This document shows, piece after piece, positions 25,274 through 34,824 of a stretch of 62,081 nt of DNA (position 1 is the first letter of the stretch; the number at the start of each line of letters is the position of its first letter). The translations under genes and the position numbers were made by a program. Source of the DNA: Cyanobacteria bacterium OH_CBB_238 (GTDB lineage: Bacteria; Cyanobacteriota; Vampirovibrionia; Gastranaerophilales; Gastranaerophilaceae); assembly GCA_023409995.1 (NCBI GenBank), contig JAEYQN010000025.1:1-62081 (forward strand), in the 5' to 3' direction. The notes beneath the pieces are model-generated. The model saw nothing but the letters and a program-made list of their open reading frames with translations. It was not told the DNA's origin and did not search any database.

Positions 25274-25315
25274 TTGACTGAGAGCAACTATCAAGTTGTA
25301 CATTATAAATGTACA
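25274..25315 (+). promoter_or_regulatory. MerR-type promoter/operator of the DXS-like gene
   Basis: TTGACT (25274-25279) and TACATT (25299-25304) are 19 bp apart, the long spacing typical of MerR-activated promoters. The spacer holds the dyad CAACT-N4-AGTTG (25285-25298), and a second palindrome TGTACATTATAAATGTACA covers 25297-25315. Confidence 0.6.
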
Positions 25316-25352
25316 CTAAGCTAGTTTGATTTTAAGAATAAAGGAGAAATTA

Positions 25353-27113
25353 ATGACAAAAGTTATTGATAAGATTAATAGTCCTGCTGATTTGAAGCAG
25401 CTAGGCAACAATGAGATGAAATTTTTAGCCACTGAAATTCGTGAAGCTATAATGCAACGAGTAAATACGATTGGCGGACACTTAGGTCCTGACCTTGGCA
25501 TCGTTGAGGCAACTATTGCTTTGCATTATGTTTTTAATTCCCCTATTGATAAATTTGTGTTTGATGTGTCTCATCAATGTTATCCGCACAAAATTTTGAC
25601 AGGAAGGAGAGAAGGTTTTACTAATCCTGATAAATATTCTTCTATTTCAGGGTATTCAAATCCAAAAGAAAGTGAACATGATTTTTTCGTAATCGGGCAT
25701 ACTTCAACATCTGTAAGTTTGGCTACCGGATTGGCAAAAGCAAGAGATTTAAAAAATGAAACAGGTAATATCATCGCAATTATTGGGGACGGATCCTTAA
25801 GCGGCGGTGAAGCCTTTGAAGGTTTAAATAATGCCTCTGTTCTCGGCTCAAATTTCATAGTAATTATAAATGATAATGAAATGTCCATAGCAGAAAATCA
25901 AGGTGGTTTATATGAAAATCTAAAACTATTAAGGCAAACCAAAGGGTCAGCAGATTTAAATTTCTTCAAAACATTTGGATTTGATTATCATTATGTGGAA
26001 GAAGGTAATGATATAGAAGCTTTGATAGATGCCTTTAGCAAAGTCAAAGATGCAACTTGTCCAACTGTAATACACATTCATACTTTAAAAGGAAAGGGCT
26101 TATTAGCAGCAGAAGTAAATAAAGAAAAATATCACTATGTTTTTCCAGGAATTTTGGATGAAAAATTAGATAGTGAGAGCTTGCCTCAATACGAAAATTA
26201 TACTAACATAACTACTGATTTTATCTTGAAAAAACACCAAGAAGATAAAACTGTAATTGCGATTTCTCCTGCAACTCCTGGGGCTACTGGTTTTAGTCTC
26301 GAATTTAGAAATGAGCTGGGGGTGAATTATACTGATGTCGGAATAGCTGAAGAACACGCTATTGCTTATGCTTCTGGGCTAGCAAAAAATGGTGCTAAGC
26401 CGATAATTGCTATTCTGAGTTCTTTTGTTCAACGAACTTATGATCAATTATCTCAAGATTTAGCTCTAAATAATTCGCCAGCAACAATTTTAGTGTATTG
26501 GGGTTCTATTTCTTCTGCGGATTCAACTCACCTTGGAATTTTTGATATTCCTATGATTAGTAACATTCCAAATATTGTATACCTTGCTCCTACAAATAAG
26601 GAAGAATATTTGGCAATGCTTAATTGGTCAGTCGAGCAGACTCAGTACCCCACAGCTATAAGGATTCCTAACTGTGAGGTTGTTACCACTGGAATAGAGG
26701 ATTTAACTGATTATTCTATATTAAACAAATATAAAATGGTAGAAAGTGGTGATACTGTCGCAATTATTGCTTTGGGAAGTTTCTTCTCTTTGGGAGCGGA
26801 AGTAAGGGATGAACTCCAATCTAAATATGATATAAATCCAACATTAATAAACCCTCGTTATATTACTGGGATTGATAACAATATGTTAGAGTCTCTTAAG
26901 GTTTCACACCAAATAGTCATAACGTTAGAAGATGGAATACTTGATGGTGGATTTGGCGAAAAAATAACCAGATTCTATGGGCATTCAGACGTAAAGGTGT
27001 TAAATTTTGGGGCAAAAAAAGAGTTTACTGAAAGCGTTAAATTAAGTGATCTATATGAGCGTTACCATTTAACAAAAGAATTGATTTCACAGGACATAAT
27101 GAACTTGCTCTAG
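25353..27113 (+). CDS. dxs: 1-deoxy-D-xylulose-5-phosphate synthase-like transketolase
   Basis: A ThDP enzyme expected to join pyruvate and glyceraldehyde 3-phosphate into DXP, the first step of the MEP isoprenoid pathway and a source for thiamine and pyridoxal. DXS features include GGHLGPDLGIVEATIALHYVF, DVSHQCYPHKILTGR, the ThDP motif GDGSLSGGEAFEGLN..IINDNEMSI and DVGIAEEHAIAYASGLA. At 586 residues it is a little short, and GDGSLSGGEA rather than GDGALTAGMA marks a divergent DXS branch. The start is ATG 25353 with AAGGAG ahead. The MerR operator suggests it is inducible, unusual for housekeeping DXS. Confidence 0.75.
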   Translation: MTKVIDKINSPADLKQLGNNEMKFLATEIREAIMQRVNTIGGHLGPDLGIVEATIALHYVFNSPIDKFVFDVSHQCYPHKILTGRREGFTNPDKYSSISGYSNPKESEHDFFVIGHTSTSVSLATGLAKARDLKNETGNIIAIIGDGSLSGGEAFEGLNNASVLGSNFIVIINDNEMSIAENQGGLYENLKLLRQTKGSADLNFFKTFGFDYHYVEEGNDIEALIDAFSKVKDATCPTVIHIHTLKGKGLLAAEVNKEKYHYVFPGILDEKLDSESLPQYENYTNITTDFILKKHQEDKTVIAISPATPGATGFSLEFRNELGVNYTDVGIAEEHAIAYASGLAKNGAKPIIAILSSFVQRTYDQLSQDLALNNSPATILVYWGSISSADSTHLGIFDIPMISNIPNIVYLAPTNKEEYLAMLNWSVEQTQYPTAIRIPNCEVVTTGIEDLTDYSILNKYKMVESGDTVAIIALGSFFSLGAEVRDELQSKYDINPTLINPRYITGIDNNMLESLKVSHQIVITLEDGILDGGFGEKITRFYGHSDVKVLNFGAKKEFTESVKLSDLYERYHLTKELISQDIMNLL

Positions 27114-27139
27114 TTTGTTTTAAGCCTTGCTATCTGGAG

Positions 27140-27180
27140 AATCAAAGCCTTTAGGATTATAAATCACAAAGGCTTTGATT
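27140..27180. terminator. Long hairpin between convergent genes
   Basis: A 13-bp perfect stem (AATCAAAGCCTTT/AAAGGCTTTGATT) with a 15-base loop lies between the convergent DXS-like and chemoreceptor genes. Neither side has a long T run, so termination is likely but not certain. Confidence 0.5.
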
Positions 27181-27207
27181 TGTAGAATCCGTAAAATGAT
27201 TTGTTAA

Positions 27208-28740
27208 CTAAAAGTCAGATAAATTGCCACTTAACATTGTCGTGCGGGGTTTATTTGCCTGTATTATCTGTTGCGTATTGTTAGTAGACCTTGAATTCTC
27301 TTTTCCATTTACGAGCGTGGTAATTTGGGTGACTACTTCATTCATTGAAGAGGTTTGAGCAAATAATTCTTGAGATGCAGAAGCTGTGTCATCTGCAGTT
27401 TGAACACTTGAGTGCATTACTTCTTCCATTTGTGTTATAGCTCTGTGAATTTGGCTTACACCAATGGATTGTTCATTGGTTGCGGCTGAAATCTCGTCCA
27501 GTAGGTCACTTACTTTTTTTGCCTCAGAATCTATTTCTGATATAGATTCATATACTGTTTTGGCTATTTCTACACCTTCATCAGAATATTCTATATTGTT
27601 CTCAATTAGTTCTGTTGTGTCTTTTGCGGATTGAGTGGTTCTTTGTGCTAAATTTCTTACTTCTTCGGCAACTACAGCGAATCCTTTTCCTGCATCTCCT
27701 GCTCTTGCAGCTTCAACCGCGGCATTAAGGGCGAGTATATTAGTTTGAAAAGCTATTCCATCTATTACTTTTATTATTTTGGAAATGTCATTGCTGGAAT
27801 TTTTTATCTTTTCCATAGAATCAACCATTTCAGCCATTTTTTTATAGCTTTTATCCGCATTGCCTTTTGCCTGCCTTGCAAGAGTTGCTGCTTGATCTGT
27901 ATTTTCACTATTTTTTTGTACCATTGAAGAGGTTTCTTCAAGAGTAGCCGAAACTTCCTGAATTGAAGCAGCCTGTTCAGTGCTGCCTTCTGCTAATTTC
28001 TGACTAGATGATTCTAAGTGAAATGATGCTTCTGATATTTGCCCGGATGCATTTGCTAACTCTTCGGTTATTTTATTCATTGCCAATGTTATTCGCCTTA
28101 CAAAAGTCACTTGCACAACAGCTACTATTATTACTAATGCGATTAATATGGCAAAGAACATTTCAAAAAAGGTTTTTAATACCATTGAATTAATGTCGTC
28201 AGTGTAAACTCCAGTACCTATAGACCACCCCCAATCATTAAAGCCTTTTGCTGTAGAAAGTTTGGGGAACATTTTATTTTGAGAAAAGCCTGGTTTTGTT
28301 GTTTCGTATTCTATAAAACCAGGTTTACCACTTTTTGCTAAATCAACAATCTCGACTAAAAAATGTCTTCCAGTCTTATCCACTAATTTTTGTCCATCAA
28401 ATCCATAGGCTATTGTTGGATGTAGAATGTATTTATAATCATAAGTATTTACCCAGACGTAATTGGCGCTATCTTTGTCCCTGAATCTTTCTATATCTTT
28501 AAGCGCAAGTGTTTTTGCCTGAGCTTCGGTAAACTCACCTTCATCAGCACGTTTTTTATAACCTTCCACCACATTGTAGGCATAATCGACTACTTGTGTT
28601 ATTTTTATTTTTGTTGAGTCAGTCAATGATACTTTTATCCTGGTTATTGCTAAGGATACTGCTGCAATAAACATAAGTATTCCAATTGCAACAACTAAAC
28701 AAGTAATTTGTTTGCCAAGACCCATTGTTTGCTTTTTCAT
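27208..28740 (-). CDS. Methyl-accepting chemotaxis protein with Cache sensor
   Basis: A 510-residue transmembrane chemoreceptor. TM1 spans about 13-33. A periplasmic single Cache domain (about 40-190) contains [24 protein letters not shown] and [12 protein letters not shown], typical of sCache_2. TM2 is about 190-215. The signalling domain follows, with the hairpin tip [41 protein letters not shown]. It would signal through CheA/CheW, none of which are in this window. No pentapeptide CheR tether is seen at the C-terminus. It is monocistronic. The ligand is unknown; this Cache type often binds small carboxylates. Confidence 0.93.
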   Translation of the reverse strand: MKKQTMGLGKQITCLVVAIGILMFIAAVSLAITRIKVSLTDSTKIKITQVVDYAYNVVEGYKKRADEGEFTEAQAKTLALKDIERFRDKDSANYVWVNTYDYKYILHPTIAYGFDGQKLVDKTGRHFLVEIVDLAKSGKPGFIEYETTKPGFSQNKMFPKLSTAKGFNDWGWSIGTGVYTDDINSMVLKTFFEMFFAILIALVIIVAVVQVTFVRRITLAMNKITEELANASGQISEASFHLESSSQKLAEGSTEQAASIQEVSATLEETSSMVQKNSENTDQAATLARQAKGNADKSYKKMAEMVDSMEKIKNSSNDISKIIKVIDGIAFQTNILALNAAVEAARAGDAGKGFAVVAEEVRNLAQRTTQSAKDTTELIENNIEYSDEGVEIAKTVYESISEIDSEAKKVSDLLDEISAATNEQSIGVSQIHRAITQMEEVMHSSVQTADDTASASQELFAQTSSMNEVVTQITTLVNGKENSRSTNNTQQIIQANKPRTTMLSGNLSDF

Positions 28741-28843
28741 TCTGCATAAACTCCATATCTTAAGTTAATATAAAACCATTTTAGAGAGTATATCATTTAC
28801 GCATAACAGAAGACAATATATCATATACACTAAAACGAAAAAT

Positions 28844-28869
28844 AAAAAGACTACATTTGTAGTCTTTTT
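28844..28869 (-). terminator. Terminator of tRNA-Ser
   Basis: A perfect AAAAAGACTAC/GTAGTCTTTTT stem with a 4-base loop, directly after the tRNA 3' end. The symmetrical A and T runs allow it to work in both directions. Confidence 0.85.
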
Positions 28870-28870
28870 A

Positions 28871-28960
28871 TGGAGGAGAGAGCGGGATTCGAACCCGCGG
28901 TACCTTTGACAGTACACAGACGTTCCAGGTCTGCACCTTAAACCGCTCGGACACCTCTCC
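28871..28960 (-). tRNA. tRNA-Ser (anticodon GGA)
   Basis: A class II tRNA of 90 bases: acceptor GGAGAGG/TCTCTCC, anticodon stem CAGAC/GTCTG around loop CTGGAAC, a long variable arm (TGTACTGTCAAAGGTACCG region), T-loop GTTCGAATC and encoded CCA at 28871-28873. The discriminator base reads T. Confidence 0.96.
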
Positions 28961-29114
28961 TTGAGTGTTTAAATTCTAGTAAGTTTGCCACTCGACATAT
29001 TATCCTGTTTGGAAATAGGTGAAGGATTGTCTAACTCACTTTATTATCTGATTTTAGCATGTGATTATAAATATTCAAACAATTCTTTCTGATTGCTGTT
29101 TAGTTATTGGAATT

Positions 29115-29143
29115 TTGCATAAGTGCCAAAAGATTGATATAAT
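29115..29143 (+). promoter_or_regulatory. Promoter placing the transcript start on the ATG of the PLD-like gene
   Basis: TTGCAT (29115-29120), 17 bp, then TATAAT (29138-29143) preceded by TG (extended -10). Only six bases separate the -10 from the ATG at 29150, so the mRNA should be leaderless. No Shine-Dalgarno sequence is present. Confidence 0.7.
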
Positions 29144-29149
29144 TTTTGG

Positions 29150-30961
29150 ATGAAAAAGAGAATTTTCTTTATATTTATTGTACTACTTATTATTTCCCTT
29201 GTTGTCTCATATAGAGATATTTGTTTATATAGAGTGCTAAAGGTTTATGATGCAAATCATTTATATATTGACATAAATAAAAATGGGCAAATTGATCAAG
29301 AAGAACTATTTAAAATACATTTGGCAAGGCCATTTACTAAAAACGATTCAATTGTTAATTATAATGGATGTGACTATTCTTTCTATTTAAATGATTTGAC
29401 GGCTAAATGGTTAAATAATAATGTGCTTAATAATAGGTATAGAATTAAATTTATTAATTCTAAAGAGGTAATCCTTTATAAAGATTCTCATATGTTGGTC
29501 ACAGCCTTATGGAAAAATGGACTTTCTCTATCTGAAAATAATTCCTACAATAATTATGTAAATTATAAAGAGATAAGTAAGAATGTAGTTGAAGCAAACA
29601 AAAAGAAGATTGTAATTTTTAATTCTAAAACCAATAAGTATCACAAATTAGATTGTGAGTTTGCACATAAGTCTTTTCAATACCAATTTATTCCTTTTGA
29701 GAAGCTTCCATTAAGTGCGAAAAGCTGTGCATATTGCCACAAGCAGCACTACAGTACTAGAAATTTTGCAAAGCAAAAAAGAAATACCAATGTTCCTTTG
29801 TTGTATTACCAAGATGGACCAGTGACTATTTATTTTATTAATTTTATAAATAAGTATAAACCATCTAATAATTGTGATTCATTGGCCTGTAAAGCGTTAT
29901 TGAAACAAATTAATGATAGTAAAATAAGTATTGACTTTGCTATTTATGGAATTAGTGGGCAAAAAGACATAGTTAATGCTTTATCAAATGCTCAAAAACG
30001 AGGGGTGAAGGTCAGGTGGGTTACTGATTTTGACAGTAATAATGCAAAAAATAATTATTATATGGAAACAGCTAAGTTGATGAACACCATAAAATCTTAC
30101 AAGACTGACCTAGGTGGTGAATCCAATTCAAACAGAAATTATATAATGCATAATAAATTCTTTGTATTTGATAAAAAGAAAGTTTTTACAGGATCTGCAA
30201 ATATCACAGATACTGATCTTTCATCATTTAATTCAAACTACTCTGTTTTACTTGACTCTCCCATTTGTGCTGAACTTTATACCAAAGAGTTTGAACAAAT
30301 GTACAATGGAAAATTTCATAAAGCCAAATCTGAGTCTGTTTCAAATGAATTACTTCTTAAAAATTCAAAAATTAAAATCTTATTTTCACCTCAAGACAAT
30401 GTAATTGAAAAAGACATAATTCCATTAATAGATGCCTCAAATAAATATATTTACATGCCAGTATTTTTCTTCACTCATAAAAAACTGGCTGACCACTTGG
30501 TCCTTGCACATGCGCGTGGGGTAGATATTAGACTAATAAACGATGCAACAAATTCACATGGGAAATATTCGGTAAATAAATACTTGAGAGACAATGGAGT
30601 TCTGATAAAAACAGAAAATAGAGCGGGGAAAATGCATATGAAAACTATAATTATTGATGATAAATACTCTATTGTTGGTTCTATGAATTATACAAAGGCT
30701 GGCAATAATTTTAATGATGAAAATACAGTTATAATAAATAATAAACAGATAGCAAAATATATGGCTAACACATTTATTTATCTTTGGAGTAGTATTCCTG
30801 ATAAATATTTACGCATTGATCCTAGGGCAGAAGCTCCTGAATCTATAGGATCTTGTGAAGATGGTATAGACAATAATTTTGATGGAAAAATAGATATTCA
30901 AGATCCATATTGCAAAGGCTATATAAAATATTCAAGTTACCAATCAACAAAAAATAAATAG
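29150..30961 (+). CDS. Membrane-anchored or secreted phospholipase D-like protein with Ca-binding motifs
   Basis: A 603-residue protein. An N-terminal signal-anchor (about 4-20) precedes an EF-hand-like loop (DINKNGQIDQEE, about 42-53). A Cys/His cluster (KYHKLDCEF...CAYCHKQH, about 164-203) resembles the small metal-binding modules found fused to nucleases. Two HKD motifs follow, MHNKFFVFD near 335 and MHMKTIIID near 500, each with the downstream GSANIT or GSMNYT, so both half-sites look active. The C-terminus has CEDGIDNNFDGKIDIQDPYC, a MopE-type Ca-binding motif. It may be an extracytoplasmic nuclease or phospholipase; the sequence does not decide. Its mRNA appears leaderless. Confidence 0.8.
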   Translation: MKKRIFFIFIVLLIISLVVSYRDICLYRVLKVYDANHLYIDINKNGQIDQEELFKIHLARPFTKNDSIVNYNGCDYSFYLNDLTAKWLNNNVLNNRYRIKFINSKEVILYKDSHMLVTALWKNGLSLSENNSYNNYVNYKEISKNVVEANKKKIVIFNSKTNKYHKLDCEFAHKSFQYQFIPFEKLPLSAKSCAYCHKQHYSTRNFAKQKRNTNVPLLYYQDGPVTIYFINFINKYKPSNNCDSLACKALLKQINDSKISIDFAIYGISGQKDIVNALSNAQKRGVKVRWVTDFDSNNAKNNYYMETAKLMNTIKSYKTDLGGESNSNRNYIMHNKFFVFDKKKVFTGSANITDTDLSSFNSNYSVLLDSPICAELYTKEFEQMYNGKFHKAKSESVSNELLLKNSKIKILFSPQDNVIEKDIIPLIDASNKYIYMPVFFFTHKKLADHLVLAHARGVDIRLINDATNSHGKYSVNKYLRDNGVLIKTENRAGKMHMKTIIIDDKYSIVGSMNYTKAGNNFNDENTVIINNKQIAKYMANTFIYLWSSIPDKYLRIDPRAEAPESIGSCEDGIDNNFDGKIDIQDPYCKGYIKYSSYQSTKNK

Positions 30962-30968
30962 CTGTTGA

Positions 30969-32828
30969 CTATTGTTTATAATCTTTCGCTAACGTGGGAA
31001 AGATCTTGCTTAGATCAATTAGTGGACGTTTTTCTGGTTGATTTTTATTCTTAGATAAGTTATCAGGATTCTTAATAACTGCTTTATCAAATTTGACATC
31101 AGATCCTTCTGATCCCACAAGCATTGAAACTAACATCATAGTGTTTTGTCTAAATGCATCATAACCAAATGTTACTTTTGCATAATCCGGACCTAATGAT
31201 AATAAAAATCTGTTTTCTTGGAATAAGTTATCTTCAGAATTATCTTTATTTAAAGCCAATGAACCCAAGTAACCAACAGAAATAAACTTATGTAGCTTTA
31301 AGTTTTCTATAAACACAATGTTCGATGACCCATACGCATATTTATCAAACTCAAAAGGGCTTTGTCCCGCTGCAGCTGTTTGAAAATAGATTAAGCTTTG
31401 CGTCCAATTTTTATATTGGCTTGATATCATTGGACCGAATCTTACTATGCTTACAGTGTCGCCGGTTGTATATAATGATAATGATGTTTGACCAACTAGC
31501 CCAAGTTTTATATTAAGGTCTCTATCTGCATTAGAATAAGCATAGAACGTCTTTTGAGTCTGAGTCATCCACCTGTAGCGACCTTCCATATCGTTAAATT
31601 GTCTATCTTTATCAACAAAATAACCGCCTGAAAAACGTTGAGAAAAATTGGCATCAATATCATCTAAGTGATAATCCTTGGCATAGACTAATTGTGCTGA
31701 ATATCTTGGTCTTCTGAATCCTAAAAACCACTCGTCTTGATACATATTTTGAGAATAGTCAAGCCTTAGGTTGTCTGTAAGTCTTTGAGTCCCTCTCAAA
31801 ATTACTTTGTTTGCTGATGAGCCGTATCCAAAATCGATCAGACTATTTTTACTTCTGTATCTGGCTAAAGCTCCAACTCCAAGATTACTATCGTTATAAT
31901 TAATCATTGGAACTAATTTTAAAACCGAGGAGCCTTTTGCGGGTAAAACTATTCCCGGACCGGCATACATACCTAACTCTGAAATTGAGCCAAATTCTGG
32001 AACGTTTGTTTCAACATATTGCGTATTTTTATCTGATACAATTTCCAAGTTGGGTATAGTTCCAATTTTGGTATTGTGCATATATAAAACAGCTGGCTTC
32101 ATTGTTATTACATTGTGATTATCTTTGGAGTCGATATATATAGTTTTTGCTTTTATTCTATATACACCTTTAGCCGTTGGTTCTTCTCGTTTTTTTGCGT
32201 CTAGTGATAGCCTTCCTGGATTTACCCAAGCACTCATTGATGTGGCGCCAAAAACGAGAGTATTATTTTTCAATACTTTTGCCACGCCATCATATTCCTC
32301 TATTCTATCAGAATAATAATTACCTTCTTTTGCGTCAATTTTTATTGAATAGTTGTTTGTAATAGGGTGATCGATCCATCCATTTTGTTTGTTTAAGTCA
32401 AGATTTACAAAATCACCATCGGTTATTGCTTGAGGGTTAATTATCTTTACATTGTCATAGGCTTTTAAGTTATTTAAATCATGGTTGAACACTATTCGAT
32501 CACCATAGATTGTCATATTTTGAGACTTCAGTGTAACTTTTGCATTTCCGATAGCTTCAATTTCAAATTTTTCAGGATAGTAATTCATAAAATCTGAATC
32601 AATTATTACTTCAGTTGAATTGTAAGTTTCTTGAGGAGTTGCTTCTTGTTTGCGTTTTTTCTTTATTCTAATTATTTTCTTTTCGGCTTTTGTATTTTCT
32701 ATTATAGATGTTTGTTGTGGATTACTTATTAGTTCTGACTCGTAATCGGCAGCTTGAGAATACTGTTTGTTGAATATTGCTATAAACAGTATTAAACTTA
32801 GTATTATTAATTTATTCTTCTGCCTCAA
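30969..32828 (-). CDS. LptD/OstA-like outer-membrane protein
   Basis: A 619-residue exported protein with a Sec signal ending near YSQAA. A basic segment is followed by an OstA/LptA-like beta-jellyroll (about 70-230: VIIDSDFMNYYPEKFEIEAIGNAKVTLKSQNMTIYGDRIVFN) and a long aromatic-rich beta-barrel region to the C-terminus. This plan matches the LPS-assembly protein family and its shorter cyanobacterial relatives. It should sit in the outer membrane and insert LPS or another glycolipid. It is shorter than proteobacterial LptD (about 780). It is followed 13 bases upstream in the operon by the M23 gene. Confidence 0.75.
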   Translation of the reverse strand: MRQKNKLIILSLILFIAIFNKQYSQAADYESELISNPQQTSIIENTKAEKKIIRIKKKRKQEATPQETYNSTEVIIDSDFMNYYPEKFEIEAIGNAKVTLKSQNMTIYGDRIVFNHDLNNLKAYDNVKIINPQAITDGDFVNLDLNKQNGWIDHPITNNYSIKIDAKEGNYYSDRIEEYDGVAKVLKNNTLVFGATSMSAWVNPGRLSLDAKKREEPTAKGVYRIKAKTIYIDSKDNHNVITMKPAVLYMHNTKIGTIPNLEIVSDKNTQYVETNVPEFGSISELGMYAGPGIVLPAKGSSVLKLVPMINYNDSNLGVGALARYRSKNSLIDFGYGSSANKVILRGTQRLTDNLRLDYSQNMYQDEWFLGFRRPRYSAQLVYAKDYHLDDIDANFSQRFSGGYFVDKDRQFNDMEGRYRWMTQTQKTFYAYSNADRDLNIKLGLVGQTSLSLYTTGDTVSIVRFGPMISSQYKNWTQSLIYFQTAAAGQSPFEFDKYAYGSSNIVFIENLKLHKFISVGYLGSLALNKDNSEDNLFQENRFLLSLGPDYAKVTFGYDAFRQNTMMLVSMLVGSEGSDVKFDKAVIKNPDNLSKNKNQPEKRPLIDLSKIFPTLAKDYKQ

Positions 32829-32841
32829 TTTTTTTCCTCTA

Positions 32842-33972
32842 TTAGATATAATTTAATGGGTTACAAGGTTGACCCTTTTGTCTTACCTCAAAGTGAAGAT
32901 GAGGTCCTGTGCTATATCCCGTTGAACCAACATTCCCGATTGTTTGACCTCTGGAAACGTAGTCCCCTGCCCCAACATTAAAACTGGATAAATGTGCATA
33001 AAGTGTTGATGTTGGAATTCCATTATAACTTCCGTGGTCCACAATTACAACTTTTCCATAGCCGCCATACCAACCAGAGTAAATAACCTTACCCGAGTTT
33101 GATACTCTGACCGGACTTCCATAAAAGGCTCCGATGTCTAAGCCAGAGTGGAATGTTCTGCTCTTAAATATGGGGTGAACTCTCCAGCCAAATGGTGATG
33201 TTATTGGTCCACTTGCTGGCCTTATGAAGCCTGAAGCGACTTTTATTTCACTATGACTCGTGCTTCTGGAAATCATATTTCTTAGACTTGCAGATTGTCT
33301 AGCAAGCTCTCTTTCAGACCTTTCATATGTATGTCGGTCTGTTCTTAGTTTTCTTATCATCAACGCATTTTTGTCAATGGCACTTTGAATGTTTTGTTGT
33401 TGATAGTTTATAGTCTGTATTGCACCTACTAGAAGTCTTTTTTCTTGTTCAACTTCGTATTTCAGTCTAGCAATTCTTCGAGCTCTTTCTTTTACTTTTT
33501 GAAGTTTAACTTTATCTCTTTTTGCTATTAAATTTTGATAGTATATTCTATCTAAGAAAACATTTAAGTCATTAGTGGATAGTAATAACTCAAAAAGTCC
33601 GCTTCTTTGTTTTTTATATATTTGCCTTATTCTATTTCTTGCTTTAAATTCAGTAAAATTAAATGTAGCTAATGAGTTGGCTAAGTCTGTTTCCAGATCC
33701 GTTAATCTTGTTTGAGCTGTTGTATATTGTTGTTTAGAGTAACTTAGTTCTTGTTGATTTTTTTCTAATTTACGTTGGTTTTTATACATCTTATTTGATT
33801 CTAGTGACTCTAGAACTTTTAATCTGTGAATTTTTGCTTGAGTTTCTTTTCTTTTTTTCTCTATATGATTTCTGCTAGGCGCTGCAGCAACCGGAGATAG
33901 TATTGAACTGGAAAAAATAGCTATAGCAAAAAATATTATTAATATTTTCTTATTCCAAAACGAAATTGACAT
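32842..33972 (-). CDS. EnvC-like murein hydrolase activator / M23 family peptidase
   Basis: A 376-residue exported protein: signal peptide (to about SPVAAA), a long coiled coil (about 36-235), then an M23 LytM domain (about 255-376) with HSGLDIGAFYG, a TLYAHL motif and HLHFEVR. The H...D and HxH zinc ligands are all present, so it may be an active endopeptidase rather than a degenerate activator. It would act in the periplasm in cell separation and sits in an envelope operon ahead of the LptD-like gene. Confidence 0.88.
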   Translation of the reverse strand: MSISFWNKKILIIFFAIAIFSSSILSPVAAAPSRNHIEKKRKETQAKIHRLKVLESLESNKMYKNQRKLEKNQQELSYSKQQYTTAQTRLTDLETDLANSLATFNFTEFKARNRIRQIYKKQRSGLFELLLSTNDLNVFLDRIYYQNLIAKRDKVKLQKVKERARRIARLKYEVEQEKRLLVGAIQTINYQQQNIQSAIDKNALMIRKLRTDRHTYERSERELARQSASLRNMISRSTSHSEIKVASGFIRPASGPITSPFGWRVHPIFKSRTFHSGLDIGAFYGSPVRVSNSGKVIYSGWYGGYGKVVIVDHGSYNGIPTSTLYAHLSSFNVGAGDYVSRGQTIGNVGSTGYSTGPHLHFEVRQKGQPCNPLNYI

Positions 33973-34004
33973 AAATGATCCTAAATATACTGAAGAGATT
34001 TTTA

Positions 34005-34115
34005 TTAATGAGCACTAGATATAATCGCTATTACGATCGGACCTACTGTCCAAAGAACAAAACATAAAGCTATTAGACCAATTATTATTTTTTGATTTCT
34101 TCTAAAAAATTCCAT
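34005..34115 (-). CDS. Small single-pass membrane protein (36 residues)
   Basis: ATG at 34115-34113 starts a 36-residue peptide: a basic N-terminus (MEFFRRNQK) and one hydrophobic helix (IIIGLIALCFVLWTVGPIVIAII). The RRNQK-TM pattern is similar to the membrane-anchor start of PpiD/SurA-like chaperones. It sits 32 bases before the M23 gene in the same direction. The ribosome site is weak (GAGAAATT). It may be a real microprotein or a leader. Confidence 0.4.
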   Translation of the reverse strand: MEFFRRNQKIIIGLIALCFVLWTVGPIVIAIISSAH

Positions 34116-34205
34116 AATTTCTCACAACTAATTATCTATAACAATATTTTACCTATAAAATATTGTCGTGCAAATATGTTAATTAAGTAAATTCGCTGAA
34201 AACCT

Positions 34206-34751
34206 TTACTGGTGATTGATTCGATAAATATTACATTGTGTAATAATAATGTTGGCTGGGCAGTCATGTTTTTCAGTTATTAGATTTTCTCTTAGTAATT
34301 CTTCGGGGATAAATATGATTTTGCAGAATGCATTGCATTTTTCATTTAAAAATCTATCATAGTAACCCTTTCCGTAGCCTAGGCGATGGCCTGACTTGTC
34401 AGCCATAAGTGCTGGTAATATTGCTATATCTATTGAGTCTGGCATTATGCACGTTGGATTTACCTGTTCTTTTATACCATATTTGTTTGCAATAAGTTTC
34501 TCTTTATCAAATAAACAGACTTCTAAGCTTTTTTCTTTAATTTTTGGAATATACCAATTCTTTTCTTTTATACTAAATAAGTCGTGAGTGACAACTTCAT
34601 GCCCAAATGAATAGTAACAAAAAATATTTTTAGAGTTTGAATATTCTGGTAATGATAAAAATTTCTCATTTATTCTTTTACTTATATCAACTATGTTTAG
34701 TTTTTTTCTTATTTCTTTTGCTTCGTTTCTCAATTTATTTTTGGTAATCAT
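34206..34751 (-). CDS. 5-formyltetrahydrofolate cyclo-ligase
   Basis: A 181-residue enzyme of the MTHFS/YgfA family. It converts 5-formyl-THF to 5,10-methenyl-THF with ATP, salvaging an inhibitory folate. Key features are an N-terminal basic helix (KNKLRNEAKEIRKKL), IFCYYSFGHEV and the ATP/folate signature LGYGKGYYDRFL near residue 123. Length is normal. It is the probable first gene of the envelope operon and lies between two hairpin regions; a strong terminator separates it from the phosphorylase gene. Confidence 0.92.
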   Translation of the reverse strand: MITKNKLRNEAKEIRKKLNIVDISKRINEKFLSLPEYSNSKNIFCYYSFGHEVVTHDLFSIKEKNWYIPKIKEKSLEVCLFDKEKLIANKYGIKEQVNPTCIMPDSIDIAILPALMADKSGHRLGYGKGYYDRFLNEKCNAFCKIIFIPEELLRENLITEKHDCPANIIITQCNIYRINHQ

Positions 34752-34773
34752 TATATATCCCTAATATCATAAT

Positions 34774-34806
34774 AAAAAAGCTTCAAGAATATCTTGAAGC
34801 TTTTTT
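34774..34806 (-). terminator. Terminator of the glucan phosphorylase gene
   Basis: A 15-bp perfect stem AAAAAAGCTTCAAGA/TCTTGAAGCTTTTTT with a 3-base loop and flanking T/A runs, 18 bases after the stop. Confidence 0.9.
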
Positions 34807-34824
34807 GGTATATTTGTCAAATAC

